Part shown: in pieces, positions 34,894 to 47,419 of the stretch
Position numbering within the stretch: the stretch's first letter is position 1
Layout: every line of letters starts with the position of its first letter
Assembly (NCBI RefSeq): GCF_902459465.1
Contig: NC_047068.1
Span: 5,270,001 to 5,334,000, forward strand
Direction: 5' to 3'
Length of the DNA: 64,000 nt
Origin: Asterias rubens
Taxonomy: Eukaryota; Echinodermata; Asteroidea; Forcipulatida; Asteriidae
Notes under the pieces: model-generated
The model's database searches: none
The model's input: the letters and a program-made list of their open reading frames with translations, nothing else
What the model was told of the DNA's origin: nothing
Position numbers and translations under genes: made by a program

Positions 34894-35940
34894 TCAAATA
34901 TCCTCGTCGTATGTTGTCATGTCGTGAGGAGTATTCGGCGGGCAAATATGTCCGTACATGGATGGTTCATAACCGAGACACATCGGGCAGTCTACACTAT
35001 GCACCGTACTCATGCCGTCAGATTGAGCGCTACGCCCGCTGCCTTCACCGGGCGTGCTTCGGCTCGATTTATCTAAGATGTCCCCGGCCGTTACATCGGC
35101 ACCTGATCTGCTACGTAATTCTCGAATAATGTCTTCGGATGTATTGTAAGTCAGCTCAAAATCAAACTCATCGCTACGTGTTGAGCCACTGCGTTTGTGT
35201 TTTCTCCTCCAGGTGTCTTCAAGACTGTGATGCCGTCTGTCTCTCCAAGACGATCGGTGAAGACGATCATTCAAACGTTGGTTTCTCCTCTCAGTAGAAG
35301 TTGGTTCTTGTGGCACGGTGGTCTCTGATCTCTTGACGGCCAACCGGCGGATGATGACCCGTTCTCTAGACGAGACAGCCCCCATGTTTACTGCTCGGTG
35401 TGACCGGAAGGTATTCACGGCATCTGCAATGCTAGAGTTGATTGGTGCACCGTTTGAATAACGCATCTTTGGAACTGGTCTGGGTTCCATGGAGCTGAGT
35501 AGAGCCTGACCACGATTTGAGGTATTCCTACCAACTTTCCCAATGCGTAGAGAATCTACAAACTCTGTAGATATCTCTTTATCTTCGTCAACAGACTGTC
35601 CATTCGAAGCATCATTGGCATCTAACATCCAACGATCTCTGTGATGTGTATTCTGTGACTCAACATCCTTGTTCTTGTCCCCTTTTCTTAACGAGGAAGT
35701 TTTTGTACTAATGTCAGTTTGAAGTTCTCTGCCGGTTTGTTGTTTGCGTCCATTTTGTTTTTGTCTCACATCCACAGTTAGACCACATTCCTCCACGCGT
35801 ATCTGAGGTAAGCGTGCTGACCTCCTAGTGCACCTTAACCTCTCACTGCTAGGTTTCTCTTCTTCCGTCACTTTGTCAGAGTGGTTAGTTTTACTAGACA
35901 GAAACACTGGTGTGGTTTTGAAGTTCATACCAAAAGTCAT
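34894..35940 (-). CDS. Uncharacterised 348-residue intronless protein with C-terminal Cys motif
   Basis: Not a family I recognise. An in-frame TAA lies six bases before the ATG, which fixes the start. The sequence is rich in Arg, Ser, Asp and Thr and mostly polar. From residue 315 it reads SVDCPMC, then YGHICPPNTP, with exactly the spacing of the 50504 protein (SVDCPQC ... YGDICPPNSP). The CxxC plus a third Cys could bind a metal or be modified; that is inference. The tail after the motif is acidic (YDEDI). Confidence 0.75.
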   Translation of the reverse strand: MTFGMNFKTTPVFLSSKTNHSDKVTEEEKPSSERLRCTRRSARLPQIRVEECGLTVDVRQKQNGRKQQTGRELQTDISTKTSSLRKGDKNKDVESQNTHHRDRWMLDANDASNGQSVDEDKEISTEFVDSLRIGKVGRNTSNRGQALLSSMEPRPVPKMRYSNGAPINSSIADAVNTFRSHRAVNMGAVSSRERVIIRRLAVKRSETTVPQEPTSTERRNQRLNDRLHRSSWRDRRHHSLEDTWRRKHKRSGSTRSDEFDFELTYNTSEDIIRELRSRSGADVTAGDILDKSSRSTPGEGSGRSAQSDGMSTVHSVDCPMCLGYEPSMYGHICPPNTPHDMTTYDEDI

Positions 35941-38418
35941 GTTTTAAAAACACATCCTCGTCTTAGATATTCTGTCGACCAATATTTCTTCAAGTCTATG
36001 TTTAAATAATTATTGTCACAACATACCTGTACTTGTAATGATGAACACGATTCCTTGTTATCAAAGTCAATTTACAAGAAGATAAGAATACTTGTAATTA
36101 ATTTCAAAATCCGATGATCCACCACAGATTATAGATAAGTCATGTAAAAGCAGATAGTTTGCGATTCCGGAATCATCAAACACGAATAACTTTTGTCCCT
36201 TCAGAGAGCGACGAATCCATTCAAAGCCATATTGACTCGCATCCTAATTATTATGAAATAATTTCCTGTAATAAAAGAACGCACCTGGTTTCTTTGCACA
36301 AACTGAAAGCAAGTATAGTTCTGTCTATTACTTCTGATGTCCGGTCGTCAATTAAGATAATTGCAGTAATTGCAGAGGTGAATAAGAACATCAAAGAGGT
36401 GAAGATTGTTTGATGATGCCGCCACACCTGTTCACCTGTCCGTGGTGTTCTTGCTGTTGATTGCTGTTGCTTCAACCACAAAGATTCTCTATAGGTCTGC
36501 TTCAGCTTGCCAGACCGGTCCTGTGCGGCCCTCTTGCGGTGCAGGAACTGTCAATGTTACGACTAAAGTTAGCTATATATATTCGAGTTACACTTGGAAC
36601 AACAATGTAACTTCACCATGATGACAATATAATTTCATGACACTTGAGAAATCCGTGTGTGGATTGAAACTCTTACATAGAAATGCAGACCTCCAGCGGA
36701 TTCACCGAACAATGCGAGGCATCCAAAATGTATATGCGTCAATACAGTCATAAAAACGTAGTCATTAGAACAGTTTATTCACAACATCACGTGTGTATTG
36801 TTGTATGTCTATTATACGAACTTGGTTTATGCCTGTCACATTGAGGAGTCTGTGGAATGAATGACCAATTGACACTGTAACAGCAACAAATCACAGCTAG
36901 GAACAGAAGTTTGTTCTGGTGTCTACGCACAACAACGTACACCATTGCTATGGTGGTTACAGCATCACCTAATTCACAAAGCTTTTGTGTTCACTTCAGA
37001 GCATGAAAAACAACACAATGCAAACATGTATTGGTTTACATAGCAATTATTGCAATGTTTAATCAAGCTTAGGGAAGCTTGATATCAAATACAAGGAGAT
37101 CTTGTTTCTTGAAGAAGGTAAATAAGTCTTAAGAATATCGACAACAGAGGGGCAGTTTTCAATTAGAGAATTCCACACTCAACACCATGTGAGCCAGAGC
37201 GTGAAATGCGGTGGTATGAAGAGACTCAACCAGGCCCTATGCATTAAACCAAAACAATAGTTTCATTTTGATTATTTTCTTTTTAGAAACTTACCCTTGC
37301 TCAATACACCTCTTGTTTCAATTACCATTTAAAAACAACCTTTATCCTAAATGTTTCTTTTACCGTTTTCCATATCATACCGACTTCCATTCTATTTAGA
37401 CGCTTTCACAAAATGTATTATTTTGCACAATATCACGTAAAAATTGCAGTTAAATGAAAAAATCAAAACACAATTTAATACTTCTTTTACCTAGATTGTA
37501 TACTTTATATTAGGTAAAATCAGCACTTCACATCTGTGTATCAAAGGTGGGTAAGATCATGTCTAGCAACAATCACTTAGGACTCGGCAGACGACCCCTT
37601 GATGTTTGACTTTTTACCCACATTTTCCATCTTTGACCTTTATATACAAAGCGAAAGAAACTGATACATTCGCTTCCTCCAATTTTGCACAACCCGCCCC
37701 CCCCCCTCCCCCCACAGTGGAATCATTTCAATCGAAAGGTTCACCCTTTGTTTTCCCACGGGAAGATTAATGTCAGCAGCTTTGGTTGGATAGTACAAGC
37801 GGCATTTTAAGAAACATTTCTCTTTGAATTACTGCCATTATGGAAAAATACATCCCTTTTTATCGCAAACAATTTGAATATCTAAGATTATGTGTACATG
37901 TATTCCTTTAGGGATTAATCTTACTTCGTGGACATATTCACTCTGGTTTTTTCCGCAATACCTCAAAAACGCGACCACCTTAAAATGAAACTTTCATTGG
38001 TTCATTTTATTGTGAACAATCTCTTTTATGATAAAAACATCCAAGGGTTCAAAAAACGTATACAGACTCGTATAAGAGAAAATAAAAGTCTTTGAAATCG
38101 GTCTCCAAACAATCGCAACTAAATAAAAAACCTGCACGTGTGATAGCTCCATGGCCTGACTGATCTCATTTTACTTCAAACCAACGCCGTACAAGACATC
38201 GCTTACTATTTTCCTAGCTTTACAAATTTACTTATCGATTATTCCTTTTGACAGTTGATCTATTTGTCAATATCAAGACATGTTTTATAAGACCATCTGG
38301 TTCTTGCTCTATGGAGAAACTAAGTAAATAAAACATGGACGCTTTGCCTCAAACTAACATCACACTCTCGTGGTGGTATTTAGGGTGAGTAACGATTTCA
38401 ACAACAGATTTATTAGCA
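35941..38418. other. Intergenic, no gene seen
   Basis: A C-run with T lies near 37690. A 71-codon frame at 36406 has a hydrophobic start (VVFLLLIAVAS) but no further support. Confidence 0.4.
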
Positions 38419-38424
38419 CACAAT

Positions 38425-38560
38425 GGGTGCGTTCGATTAGCTTCCCCGGGTCGACCCCGGTGTGCTCATCCGGGTGGGCCCCCTGAAATGACGTCAAAGC
38501 TATTTGAACGTACCCGGGGCAGACCGGGGTCGACCCAGGGAAGATAATCGAACGCAACCT
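38425..38560. mobile_element. Short palindromic element (GGGTGCGTTCG ends)
   Basis: Begins GGGTGCGTTCGATTAGCTTC and ends GAAGATAATCGAACGCAAC. The ends pair, with GGGTCGACCCCGG inside each arm. A larger relative is at 46555-46995. Confidence 0.8.
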
Positions 38561-38569
38561 TAATTTTGG

Positions 38570-38830
38570 TATGTCCTGGATGGCGTGTGGTGGTCCAACA
38601 GTCGATATTGTTTTTCTAATCATTTGAGTGTGGGTTCGAGTCCCGGTCGTGGCACATTTGTCTTTGAGAAAGATACTTTTCCCATAACTGTTTTGCCTTC
38701 AGATTAGACATTAAGCCATAGTTCCCGTGAACTAGGGTTGGTGGTTCACACAAAACAACCAGAGCATTTATCATGGAAGAAGCTAGCCTGGTGTTTGTGG
38801 TTCATATCAATCACACATTGTCACATGTTT
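38570..38830 (+). mobile_element. tRNA-derived SINE
   Basis: TGGCGTGTGGTGG (38581) fits a box A and GGGTTCGAGTCCC (38632-38644) is a near-perfect box B, followed by CGGTCGTGGCA, the usual tRNA-type 3' head of animal SINEs. A tRNA-unrelated body follows. The tail boundary is uncertain. Confidence 0.6.
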
Positions 38831-39002
38831 CATCACTTAAGGTATCATATCAGAAATATATAACAACACAATTCTCCCAGCTATATATGACTGGGACGAT
38901 CCAATCTGGTCAAAACCATTAATTTGTTTAGTATTGTTCTGTGTAAGTGAAGAACCTAAATGCACATAAATCGTCTCCGGCTAACGTATGTTTGTGCGTC
39001 AA

Positions 39003-39354
39003 AGGAACTGGACACCTTTGGTAATTGTCAAAGACCAGTCTTCCCACTTGGTGTATCTTAACTCAATTGGTCGTCGAAGTTGCGAAAGATGAGTGGAAGA
39101 CAAAACACCCTTGTCGCGGAAGTTGTGTGCTTTTAGATGCTTGAATTCGATTCGAGACCTCAGGTGAGGTCTCAAATTCAATTCAAAGATTTTAGTGAGA
39201 AATTACTTCTGTTTCTAAAAAAAAACTACGTTACTTCAGAGGGAGACGTTTCTCACAACGTTTTATACTATCAACAGCTCTCCCTTGCTCGTTACCAAGT
39301 AAGTTTTTATGCTAACAATTATTTTGAGTAATTACGAATAGTGTCCAGTGCCCT
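39003..39354. mobile_element. TTAA element (family 1)
   Basis: Starts AGGAACTGGACACC and ends GTGTCCAGTGCCC. The flanks are TCAA and TTAG, which are decayed TTAA duplications. Confidence 0.75.
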
Positions 39355-40970
39355 TAGATGACAATGAGAACTAATGATGAGCAAACAAGATTATTTTTAG
39401 TTTAGCAAACAACAAAAACACCCTCATATAAAATCGCTTCAATCATGGTTTATCAATAAACACGTGAGTGACTTTTATCCAATCATGTTGCATCACGCGA
39501 TAAGACACGCCCACTAAGACGTCACTGACTGCAAAACAACCAATGATTGTAGAGCAATTGAGTCATATTGTTCACGATGGAGGTTGCTATGAGCTGCTAC
39601 AAACCGAATCGTACTATTGATTGACGACGTTAATTTTGTTAGTTGCCGATATCACAACACGAATAATGTCCGCCACACGAATTACAGGAGGAGATATATC
39701 TGTATCATGCAAACATCTGGATCAAAACTAACTGATGTGTAGACTTGTTCCAATCCTTTCGAGTCAGGCTCTAAAACAATCGATGTAGCGCCCTCTACCG
39801 GTGATTAATACAAATACAGGGTCACCAATCAAGACGAACCATGGGGAAATGTGAGCTCGGCTCATCACGCCACAAACCGCTGTCATTGAAGATGATTAGC
39901 TTTATAGTTGATCTACACTAAGCGATGAGAAAACCATCTGCCAAGCATAAAATACAATAATGTAAACCCACAATTTATTTCTGTATCAAAGATTTGAGGC
40001 TCATGGTCTTCGGGGATTGTGGACAAACAATACATTGTGGACAAACAATACATTGTGTCATGTGGTTGTTTACTCGTAACCATGGCTATTAATTTGGGCC
40101 ACCCTTCTAATTTGCTAAGAAGCATTGGGCTCATTGTGTCATTTACTGGTTCAGGTGGTTTTCATTTTGGATGATCAAATTTGAAATTTGTCATTGTCAA
40201 CAAACACACTTGATTTTATTTCAAGAAATTGAGAGACGCTTAAATACAGTATGTAGTTTGAACATATATATCATTTTGATTGATATTTGTATGTGAAGGT
40301 AGCTTAGTTTTGGTATATCTTGACGCTTTGGTCTAGCGCTCTCAATGTATGGAATAAGCGAAGTTTCAAAATTATCCAGCAATTTGTAATGACAATTAAG
40401 CTGGTGCAGTGCGAAACCCGCTGCATTTACGCGCGTTTCTCAGCAAAAAAAACAACACGTTTTCACTCATTTTTGTCATAACTCCTTAATTTATTCCTTT
40501 ACTGTATGAATTTGTTGTTTGCAGAGCCACACACAAATCCGGGAGCTCACCCGGGATTTTTAGAGTGCAGTGCAAAGTGCCTCTCAGATATGCTATATTT
40601 AGAATCCATAGATTATTTTACTTGTGCATAACTAAATTCGGGCAAACTTGACAACATTTAGCCTTATACCATGTTTTAGAACACATATTGTAACAAAACG
40701 ACAACAACGACATCAAATGGGGCATATCAAACAAGAAAAGATGTAAATTAAAAGCATTTTATATACACGATAATGTTCAATGATTTACAGTGATTAAAAA
40801 TGATAAACATACACTGACAAAATCTTGTTGTCAATTATATTATATGGATTGATATAACTAGATGAAAGCGTAAACATATTTAAAAAGAAAATTAAGGTGC
40901 ACATTTCAATGTTGTTTCAACTAGCGATGTCACATGCAGGAACACGTGTTGGTGCCATTTCAAATTAAAA
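39355..40970. other. Intergenic, no gene seen
   Basis: No open frame or RNA gene supported. A short direct repeat, ACAAACAATACATTGTG, occurs twice at 40020-40060. Confidence 0.4.
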
Positions 40971-41170
40971 TTGCAACACAAAGGCGTTGCCTTCTTGATA
41001 TAGAATATGAATGCAACACAAAGGCGTTGCCTTCTTGATATAGAATATGAATGCAACACAAAGGCGTTGCCTTCTTGATATAGAATATGAATGCAACACA
41101 AAGGCGTTGCCTTCTTGATATAGAATATGAATGCAACACAAAGGCGTTGCCTTCTTGATATAGAATATGA
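40971..41170. repeat. 40-bp tandem repeat, five copies
   Basis: Perfect 40-base unit containing CAAAGGCGTTGCCTTC, itself a near palindrome (AAGGCGTTGCCTT). The copies are identical, so the expansion is recent. Confidence 0.95.
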
Positions 41171-41663
41171 ACTATTTTATTTTGTTGTGATTGGTAATTA
41201 ATTTATTTGTATCCAAGTAGCTAACACTGACTAATAAATTACATCATCATGAGCTTTCGTAGCAACCACTACTTCATCAGATGCAATTAAGGGGACAGGC
41301 CATAGTTATATTATCTTTCTCAGTAATAAAAAGTAATGTTAAATGAATAAATTGCCATTCCTGTGATAAATTACAACCCTGCTTCCTTTAAAAGCATAAC
41401 ATTGTCCTTCAGCTTGCATGCATTTATTAGTCAGTCAATATGTTTTAAAGGTGGGTTTTAGGTCACTAGCTGCTATAAAAACATTTATGACATTCTTTAG
41501 TCGGACCATCAATGTACCCTTATGGACTATATATGAACATCACACAAGACAAACCTCACGTTTAAAGGGACACATTGCTTGCGGATTGGCTGCTGGGGTA
41601 TAAAAGGCGTTTTCAATAAAAATTAAAAAAATAATACGGTTGGAAAATAATTGTTTTTGTTAA
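41171..41663. other. Intergenic, no gene seen
   Basis: Nothing beyond short frames. Confidence 0.4.
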
Positions 41664-42058
41664 ACACACTGGTCACTATTGGTAATTGTCAAAGACTAGT
41701 CTTCACAGTTGGTGTATCTCAACATTTTATGTACAAAATGACAAACCTGTGAAAATTTGAGCTCAATCGGTCGTCAAAGTTGCGAGATATTAATGAAAGA
41801 AAAAACACCCTTGTTGCACCATGGTCACACGAAATTGTGTGCTTTCAGATGCTTGATTTCGAGACCTCAAATTCTAAATCTGAGTTCTCAAAAAATTACT
41901 TACTTGGAAAATTACTTTTTTCTCGAAAACTACATTACTTCAGAGGGAGCCGTTTCCCACAATGTTTTATACTATCAACCTCTCCCCATTACTCGTTACC
42001 AAGTAAGGTTTTATAAAAATAATAATTTTATGTAATTACCAATAGTGTCTACTGCCTT
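41664..42058. mobile_element. TTAA-flanked short DNA element (family 1)
   Basis: TTAA at 41660-41663 and 42059-42062. Starts ACACACTGGTCACTATTGG and ends CCAATAGTGTCTACTGCCT. It contains a short extra motif (GTTGCACCATGGTCACACG) that is also in the 23159 copy. Confidence 0.85.
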
Positions 42059-42407
42059 TTAAAGATATTATCATAAAAGTATAATAATGATTCTATACAT
42101 ATAAACATTCCTTGAAATTGTGTGGATTTTGTGTAATTTCATGACAGAACAAGGTTACTCTACAAAATGGCAGACCGTGGTTCCATCAGTTGTATTTCAA
42201 GAGGCAAAGTTTTGGTTTTATTTTATCACCGCTCACTACTGTGTATGGACAAGTATTGAGAAAGACCAAGAGTAACACGCAGCAACAATTTGAAAGGTGA
42301 AGGCAACATACCAATTAAACTTAAACTCGGCTGAACAACAGTTCCATTTACACCACATAATAATCTCAATGTCTTAACTTACACAATTACATTCCATGTA
42401 AATGACG

Positions 42408-43688
42408 CTAAGATGCGTACAAGCTCTTCACTCTATGAATCAAACTATCCATCTGCATTCTAAGATTTAAAGTTTCAAAATCTTCCAAGTCATCCAAACT
42501 GTCTGCCTCACTGACAGGTGGAGTCAAACTCCCCTGAAACGACAACCGATTCCAATTATAAACCGAGTTAATAGCAGCCAGATTCATATGTGGATGAGAT
42601 GGTTCGACAGTCCGACTTTGCTTTAACTTGGTAATGTTCATCAGTGTATACTTGGGGCAGTAAGCTGGTGGGTGCCGGCTGGACTCGAACCGGCGGTCTG
42701 CCGGTATGACGGGCCAAGGGTTCACGGGACGATCTGTGCCGTGGTCAAAGCTGGTGAATGGGGATGGCAGCTGTCTTTGGACGGGGTGTGTGTGCTGGAG
42801 ATGACGGGTGCATAGTCGTTTCGTTTCGTGTTGTTTGGTTGACCAGCAATTATTCTTTCTTTTGACGAAGAAAGGACGCGGTACATGAAGCGTCTGAGCG
42901 AACTCAATGCGAGTGTTCTTGGCCGTGTATGCGTTCGAATCCCAGGTACCGTCACCAGCAATGCGTATGGAATCAGAATTGTTGGTAGAGGTGGAAGGAA
43001 GTAAGGAGTTCTTGCTACCAAATTCCGTTTGCTTCGTATGTTCCCTATTCACAAGACGTTTTATTTTCTCTGATGGTTTATGGAAACTAATCGGCTCACG
43101 GTGTTTATTCGATTTGTCCTTAGCAACAGGCTTAAAAAGTATGTCCACCCTCGTCACATGTTGGTGTGAGCAGTTGCCATGACTACCTTCCTGCCCTCTG
43201 TTGAGCTCTCTGTCCACTCCATAGCTAGAGGAGGATTTTAAAGTCAAAGTTGAATCACCATTACTCCTTTCTACAGCTTGGGGAATACTTATAGAATACC
43301 TGTCCCTTTTCTCCACAGTTTTCCCATTCACATATCCCTGGAATGAAACACTAGTCCGCCTGCTTGATGGATCTCGGTTACTTGACTCAGATTGGTTATC
43401 AGGGAAAATGATTTTCACAGTTGTAGCTTCCGTGCCGTTCTTTTTCCTCCTTCTGCCCATCTCAAACGAAAGAGCCTTATCCGTCTTGAAGCTTTCCCTT
43501 CTATCCATGGAAACTCTCCTGTGTCTCTCTCCTCCCTCAGGTTTCTTTATTCTTGGATGTTTCTCTGTTGCATCTATGATTGGTAGAGGAGTCACAGGTT
43601 TCCTTGATACCACCAGTAGGTTCTTATCAGCACTGCACGGTAGTCGTAACTGCTGGCTCGTACCAAGCCGTGAATACAACGTCTCCAT
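42408..43688 (-). CDS. Uncharacterised 426-residue intronless protein
   Basis: Not recognised. An in-frame TGA lies five codons before the ATG, so the start is supported. It is rich in basic residues and serine in the first half (RRRKK near residue 80), with no signal peptide or membrane span. The C-terminal 35 residues are acidic then amphipathic (DSLDDLEDFETL...MDSLIHRVKSLY), perhaps a short helix. It lacks the CPPN motif of its neighbours. Its membership of the cluster rests on its intronless form, composition and position. Confidence 0.65.
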   Translation of the reverse strand: METLYSRLGTSQQLRLPCSADKNLLVVSRKPVTPLPIIDATEKHPRIKKPEGGERHRRVSMDRRESFKTDKALSFEMGRRRKKNGTEATTVKIIFPDNQSESSNRDPSSRRTSVSFQGYVNGKTVEKRDRYSISIPQAVERSNGDSTLTLKSSSSYGVDRELNRGQEGSHGNCSHQHVTRVDILFKPVAKDKSNKHREPISFHKPSEKIKRLVNREHTKQTEFGSKNSLLPSTSTNNSDSIRIAGDGTWDSNAYTAKNTRIEFAQTLHVPRPFFVKRKNNCWSTKQHETKRLCTRHLQHTHPVQRQLPSPFTSFDHGTDRPVNPWPVIPADRRFESSRHPPAYCPKYTLMNITKLKQSRTVEPSHPHMNLAAINSVYNWNRLSFQGSLTPPVSEADSLDDLEDFETLNLRMQMDSLIHRVKSLYAS

Positions 43689-46554
43689 CTTAGAACTATC
43701 TCAGCCTAAAACAGAGTCCAGTTATTCAGTCAGCAAACTTCAAATCTCATTCTGACAATGAGCCTCTGGAGATGATAGTCTGGTTGCGATGGTGGCCATC
43801 CCTCAAAGTGACAGATGTAATAGAGTTTGACGGCATTATAATCCAATGCTGCAAGGTACTCTATTTTCGACCCAACCGTAAAAGGTCTGCACCCGTGGCT
43901 AAATGTCTGACAATAGACCTGGAGAGAGAGCCCGGTAATCATGAAAATAAACTTTTACATTCCGAAGAAAATTGAGAACAGTTTGCCACAATGTTGTCAT
44001 CGTGTCCATAACACTTTTGCTTTGTCTGTTTCATAAAGGTTGAACCGAAGTGATAGAGTTGGAGTAGATCGCCATTGGGCCCCTTCATTTGGTGTCGAAT
44101 TCAATTTGTGTAGTGGTGTTCATCCTTAGATCACCACATCAAGCATCATTGTGGTAGGTTGGTTAAGACAACTCCAGTCTTGTCAGTTATCTTCAAAACA
44201 CATCACTGATATGTGTTATTACAGACATGAACAACCTCCACTTCACCCGTCCAAACAGAAATCCCAAAGAACAATTAATATTCAAGCTTTTCAACCTTTA
44301 TTCCCAACAGCAGCGAGTGACAATCACTGTATTATCTACAGCGCTAATTGAGTTCTATTATCACGAGAAGGGTGGCCAAAGGTTGTATGGGTTTACCCTT
44401 CCGGCCTAGGGTGACCGTTGTGCGGAGCTATTGTCCCGGTCTTCTCCTTGCCGACGCCTCGGTGGCATCCCCTTATCCTAGCCATGAAGACGTTCACTGG
44501 GTGTTGAATCAGCAATCCAGTCACTAATGGGACAAATGCCCTTAAAACTACCGGATATGAAGGGATGTAAACACGGTGTATAAACCAGCACTTCTGGCAT
44601 CGCTCTTACCCGATATTTACCAAGTGCCATTAGCTATGGGTTGTCGGGGCGACAGATGATGAGTTGTTATTTAGAGTCATAAACATGCACGTATAACGGT
44701 GTTTATCATACCAAAGACCTCCCCGTTAATAGCCCATATAGCCCATATAGCCCATCGTTTTCTAGTTGCTAAAACACCCCATTGTTCAATGTAGGCAATG
44801 TTTTCCATTAATTTTTGAAGTCAGGAAAAGAGTAAAAACCGCTATTGACCCTCCTTCACGGTGTTCAAATAAAAAAATAAAAAAAACATAATTTAATACA
44901 GAATAAACTAATATTAGGAATATTATTCTAATATCTGTACCAATAATCACATTAAAGTGAGATTTAACATCAATGTATTAAAACATTTAATTCAGTAGAT
45001 TTTGGTGTGTTCCGTTTTTAGTTTGCACGGTATTCTTGTCATTTCATTTTAATCTGGTTGCAAAGTAAAGGACCTTCAAAAGCAAACTCAATGAAACCAA
45101 TGGATGTATAGAGAGATGTAGGGATGTACAAGGACGTTCCTATATAGAGGCAGATTGCCCAAAATGCGTCAATATACACCTTATGACGTCACAAGCCAGT
45201 AAGAATTAAGACCATTTGTAATTGCATGACTTAATTGTATATATTCATCAGTAAAACTTCAATATAAACAAAACCGACCACAAACAATATCACAACTGTT
45301 GGACCAATAGGCATTTAATGAGAAGTCACTGAATGTCAGTCAAGATTAGACGTCTCCACAGTGAGACGTCTTGTTTTGCCTCCCTGTTCATCTTTACTCT
45401 GATTCCCACTTAACTTATATACCGTAAAACTCGGTAATCTTCTTTACTGCTGAATGTGATATCGGATTATTCCTCTTTAGGGAGGATAAGGGAGGATGAA
45501 TTCTGGTGGCCAGAGTTAAGACTTCAATAGACGTAACAGGTCTCAATGGTTAACCAGCACCGAGACGGGACCCGTACCCAGTGGTACCATGAAGGAAGGG
45601 TAGGGAGGTACTTAAACCTTCCTCAAATCTAATAAATCACAGTGCAGCCCAATTTCTGTGTATCATTTTGCAAAAGGTATTACTGGTTTTCCTCAGCACA
45701 ACAGCATCCTACAGATTTATGGGTTTTTTTTATGTCATACAATATACACAAATTTATTAATAGGTTCTACAAGAGCACTATACCAATGTTTCCGATTAGC
45801 AGATGGATAGCAACTACGTTTTAATATCAATTTACATCAAATTGATGAGGCTTGAAGAGCTTAGACTTTGCACTCGGTAAAACCACGCGCTAGATTGTGA
45901 GCCATTGCGATTTGATGATTAGATTTTAATTGTTTGCAATGATATTAATATCCCCTTTAATTTCAGAATTAAAATGGGCTACATTCGTACCTTCAAATCT
46001 CTCAATTGTTTGCCGTTTGGAATTGTTCCTTATCTTTTTAAAAGGTTGTTTCTGCACAAAATAATCATAAATTTGCGTCTTGAAATACGCCCATCGGTGG
46101 AGCATGGTCCACCATAGAGTCAACAAATAGCGGACTTAATATGTCATGAAATAAAAATATAAACACAGTTTCAAGGGACATTATGAACATCATCATAATT
46201 ATTCTAGTGTTAAATTAATATTTACTTCAAAGCAAACTGGTTTTTTTGTGCACAAAGCAACCGATCCAAATACAACATGTCTTTAAAAAGGTACAATTTT
46301 CACGATTTAACAAGCATGAACACGAAAGAAGAACCATCCATTGGTGAACAATTTTAAAATAACAAACTTTATCCTGGTTAGTATAAATTTGTCTGTGCGT
46401 TCATCCATGTTTTATCCAGAGTTTTTTTGAATTATTTTACGCATTCTACAATCACGTATCTCTGCTGCAACATTAAACTCACGAGTCAAGACTCCAAGCA
46501 TCCAATGAGGACAGAGTGGGGCCAGGGGAGGGGAGGTGTTACCACGCTACATAT
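43689..46554. other. Intergenic, no gene seen
   Basis: GCCCATATA is repeated three times at about 44730. There is a small hairpin, AAGACGTCTCAC/GTGAGACGTC, near 45350. No supported gene. Confidence 0.4.
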
Positions 46555-46995
46555 TGGGTGCATTCGATTAGCTTCCCTGGGTCGACCCCGATGTGCCGTA
46601 TTTTATTTTTTTCCATGACGAAATGGGCACACAGTTACCCCACGTTCGTCCTCGAACCAGGAACAAAACCAGGACACGTCACCACGTGAGCCTTCCCGTG
46701 GTGACGTCAGTGCACCTCGGGCCAGCCCCAAGAGCCCCACTTGGGGATAGGGTCACTTGGGGCTGACCCGAGGTGCGCTGACGTCACGACGAGAAGGCTC
46801 ACGTGATGATGCGTCTGGTTTTTTTCCAGGTGGAGCGTGGGTAAACATTTGCATACGTTCGTACTGGAAAGGGAAAACAAAATAGGCGACTTTTCCAGGA
46901 CGAACGTGGGGTAATTGTATGCATACATTCGTCCTGGAAAAAAATAAAATACGCAACATCGGGGTCGACCCAGGGAAGCTAAACGAACGCACCCA
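46555..46995. mobile_element. Large palindromic element (GGGTGCATTCG ends)
   Basis: Long terminal inverted repeats (GGGTGCATTCGATTAGCTTC...GGTCGACCCCG and complement), then a fold-back interior: CACCTCGGGCCAGCCCCAAG faces CTTGGGGCTGACCCGAGGTG. Related to the shorter 38425 element at its ends only. Confidence 0.8.
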
Positions 46996-47299
46996 TTATC
47001 GAACATCGAATGGCGGTCACATGCTCATAATAATTGTTTCTTTGTCAAACCCAAAATTAAATAAAAAGTGGCAATTAAAGGTGCATCCTGGTTAAAACGT
47101 ACTGTCTATACCAACGAGATGTCAATCTTTTTTGTATTGAAGTTTTCTTTGCTCTAATCATACACACAAACTACTTCTCCCCCTTTCTCATATTACAGAT
47201 GCCATTTTCATTTGCCAACACGCAACTTTATTACAATACGCTGCATGCGCAAGTACGGAGCTCAAGAAGTGCCATATCACTTAAAACGATAATCTACAA

Positions 47300-47415
47300 C
47301 TTATTGTATTATGTACATGTATTGCTGTGGCGTTCTTATGATAACTTGTCTTGCTATTTTATTATACTATTTTATTATACCACAGACCGAGTAGATTTTT
47401 CGGAATTCGGGAGAC
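47300..47415. mobile_element. Partial FB2 fold-back arm
   Basis: ACATGTATTGCTGTGGCG..., GAGTAGATTTTTCGGAATTCGGGAGACTT resembles 53400-53515 and 58930-59050. It ends exactly where a TTAA element begins. Confidence 0.5.
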
Positions 47416-47419
47416 TTAA

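Noticed and set aside
36406..36621. 71-codon ORF with hydrophobic start
   Set aside because: It resembles a signal peptide only by chance composition; no downstream exon seen.
42660..42710. Box-B-like GGTTCGAGTCC on the minus strand, possible tRNA
   Set aside because: No matching box A or acceptor stem, and it falls inside the coding frame of the 426-residue ORF (RRFESSRHPP).
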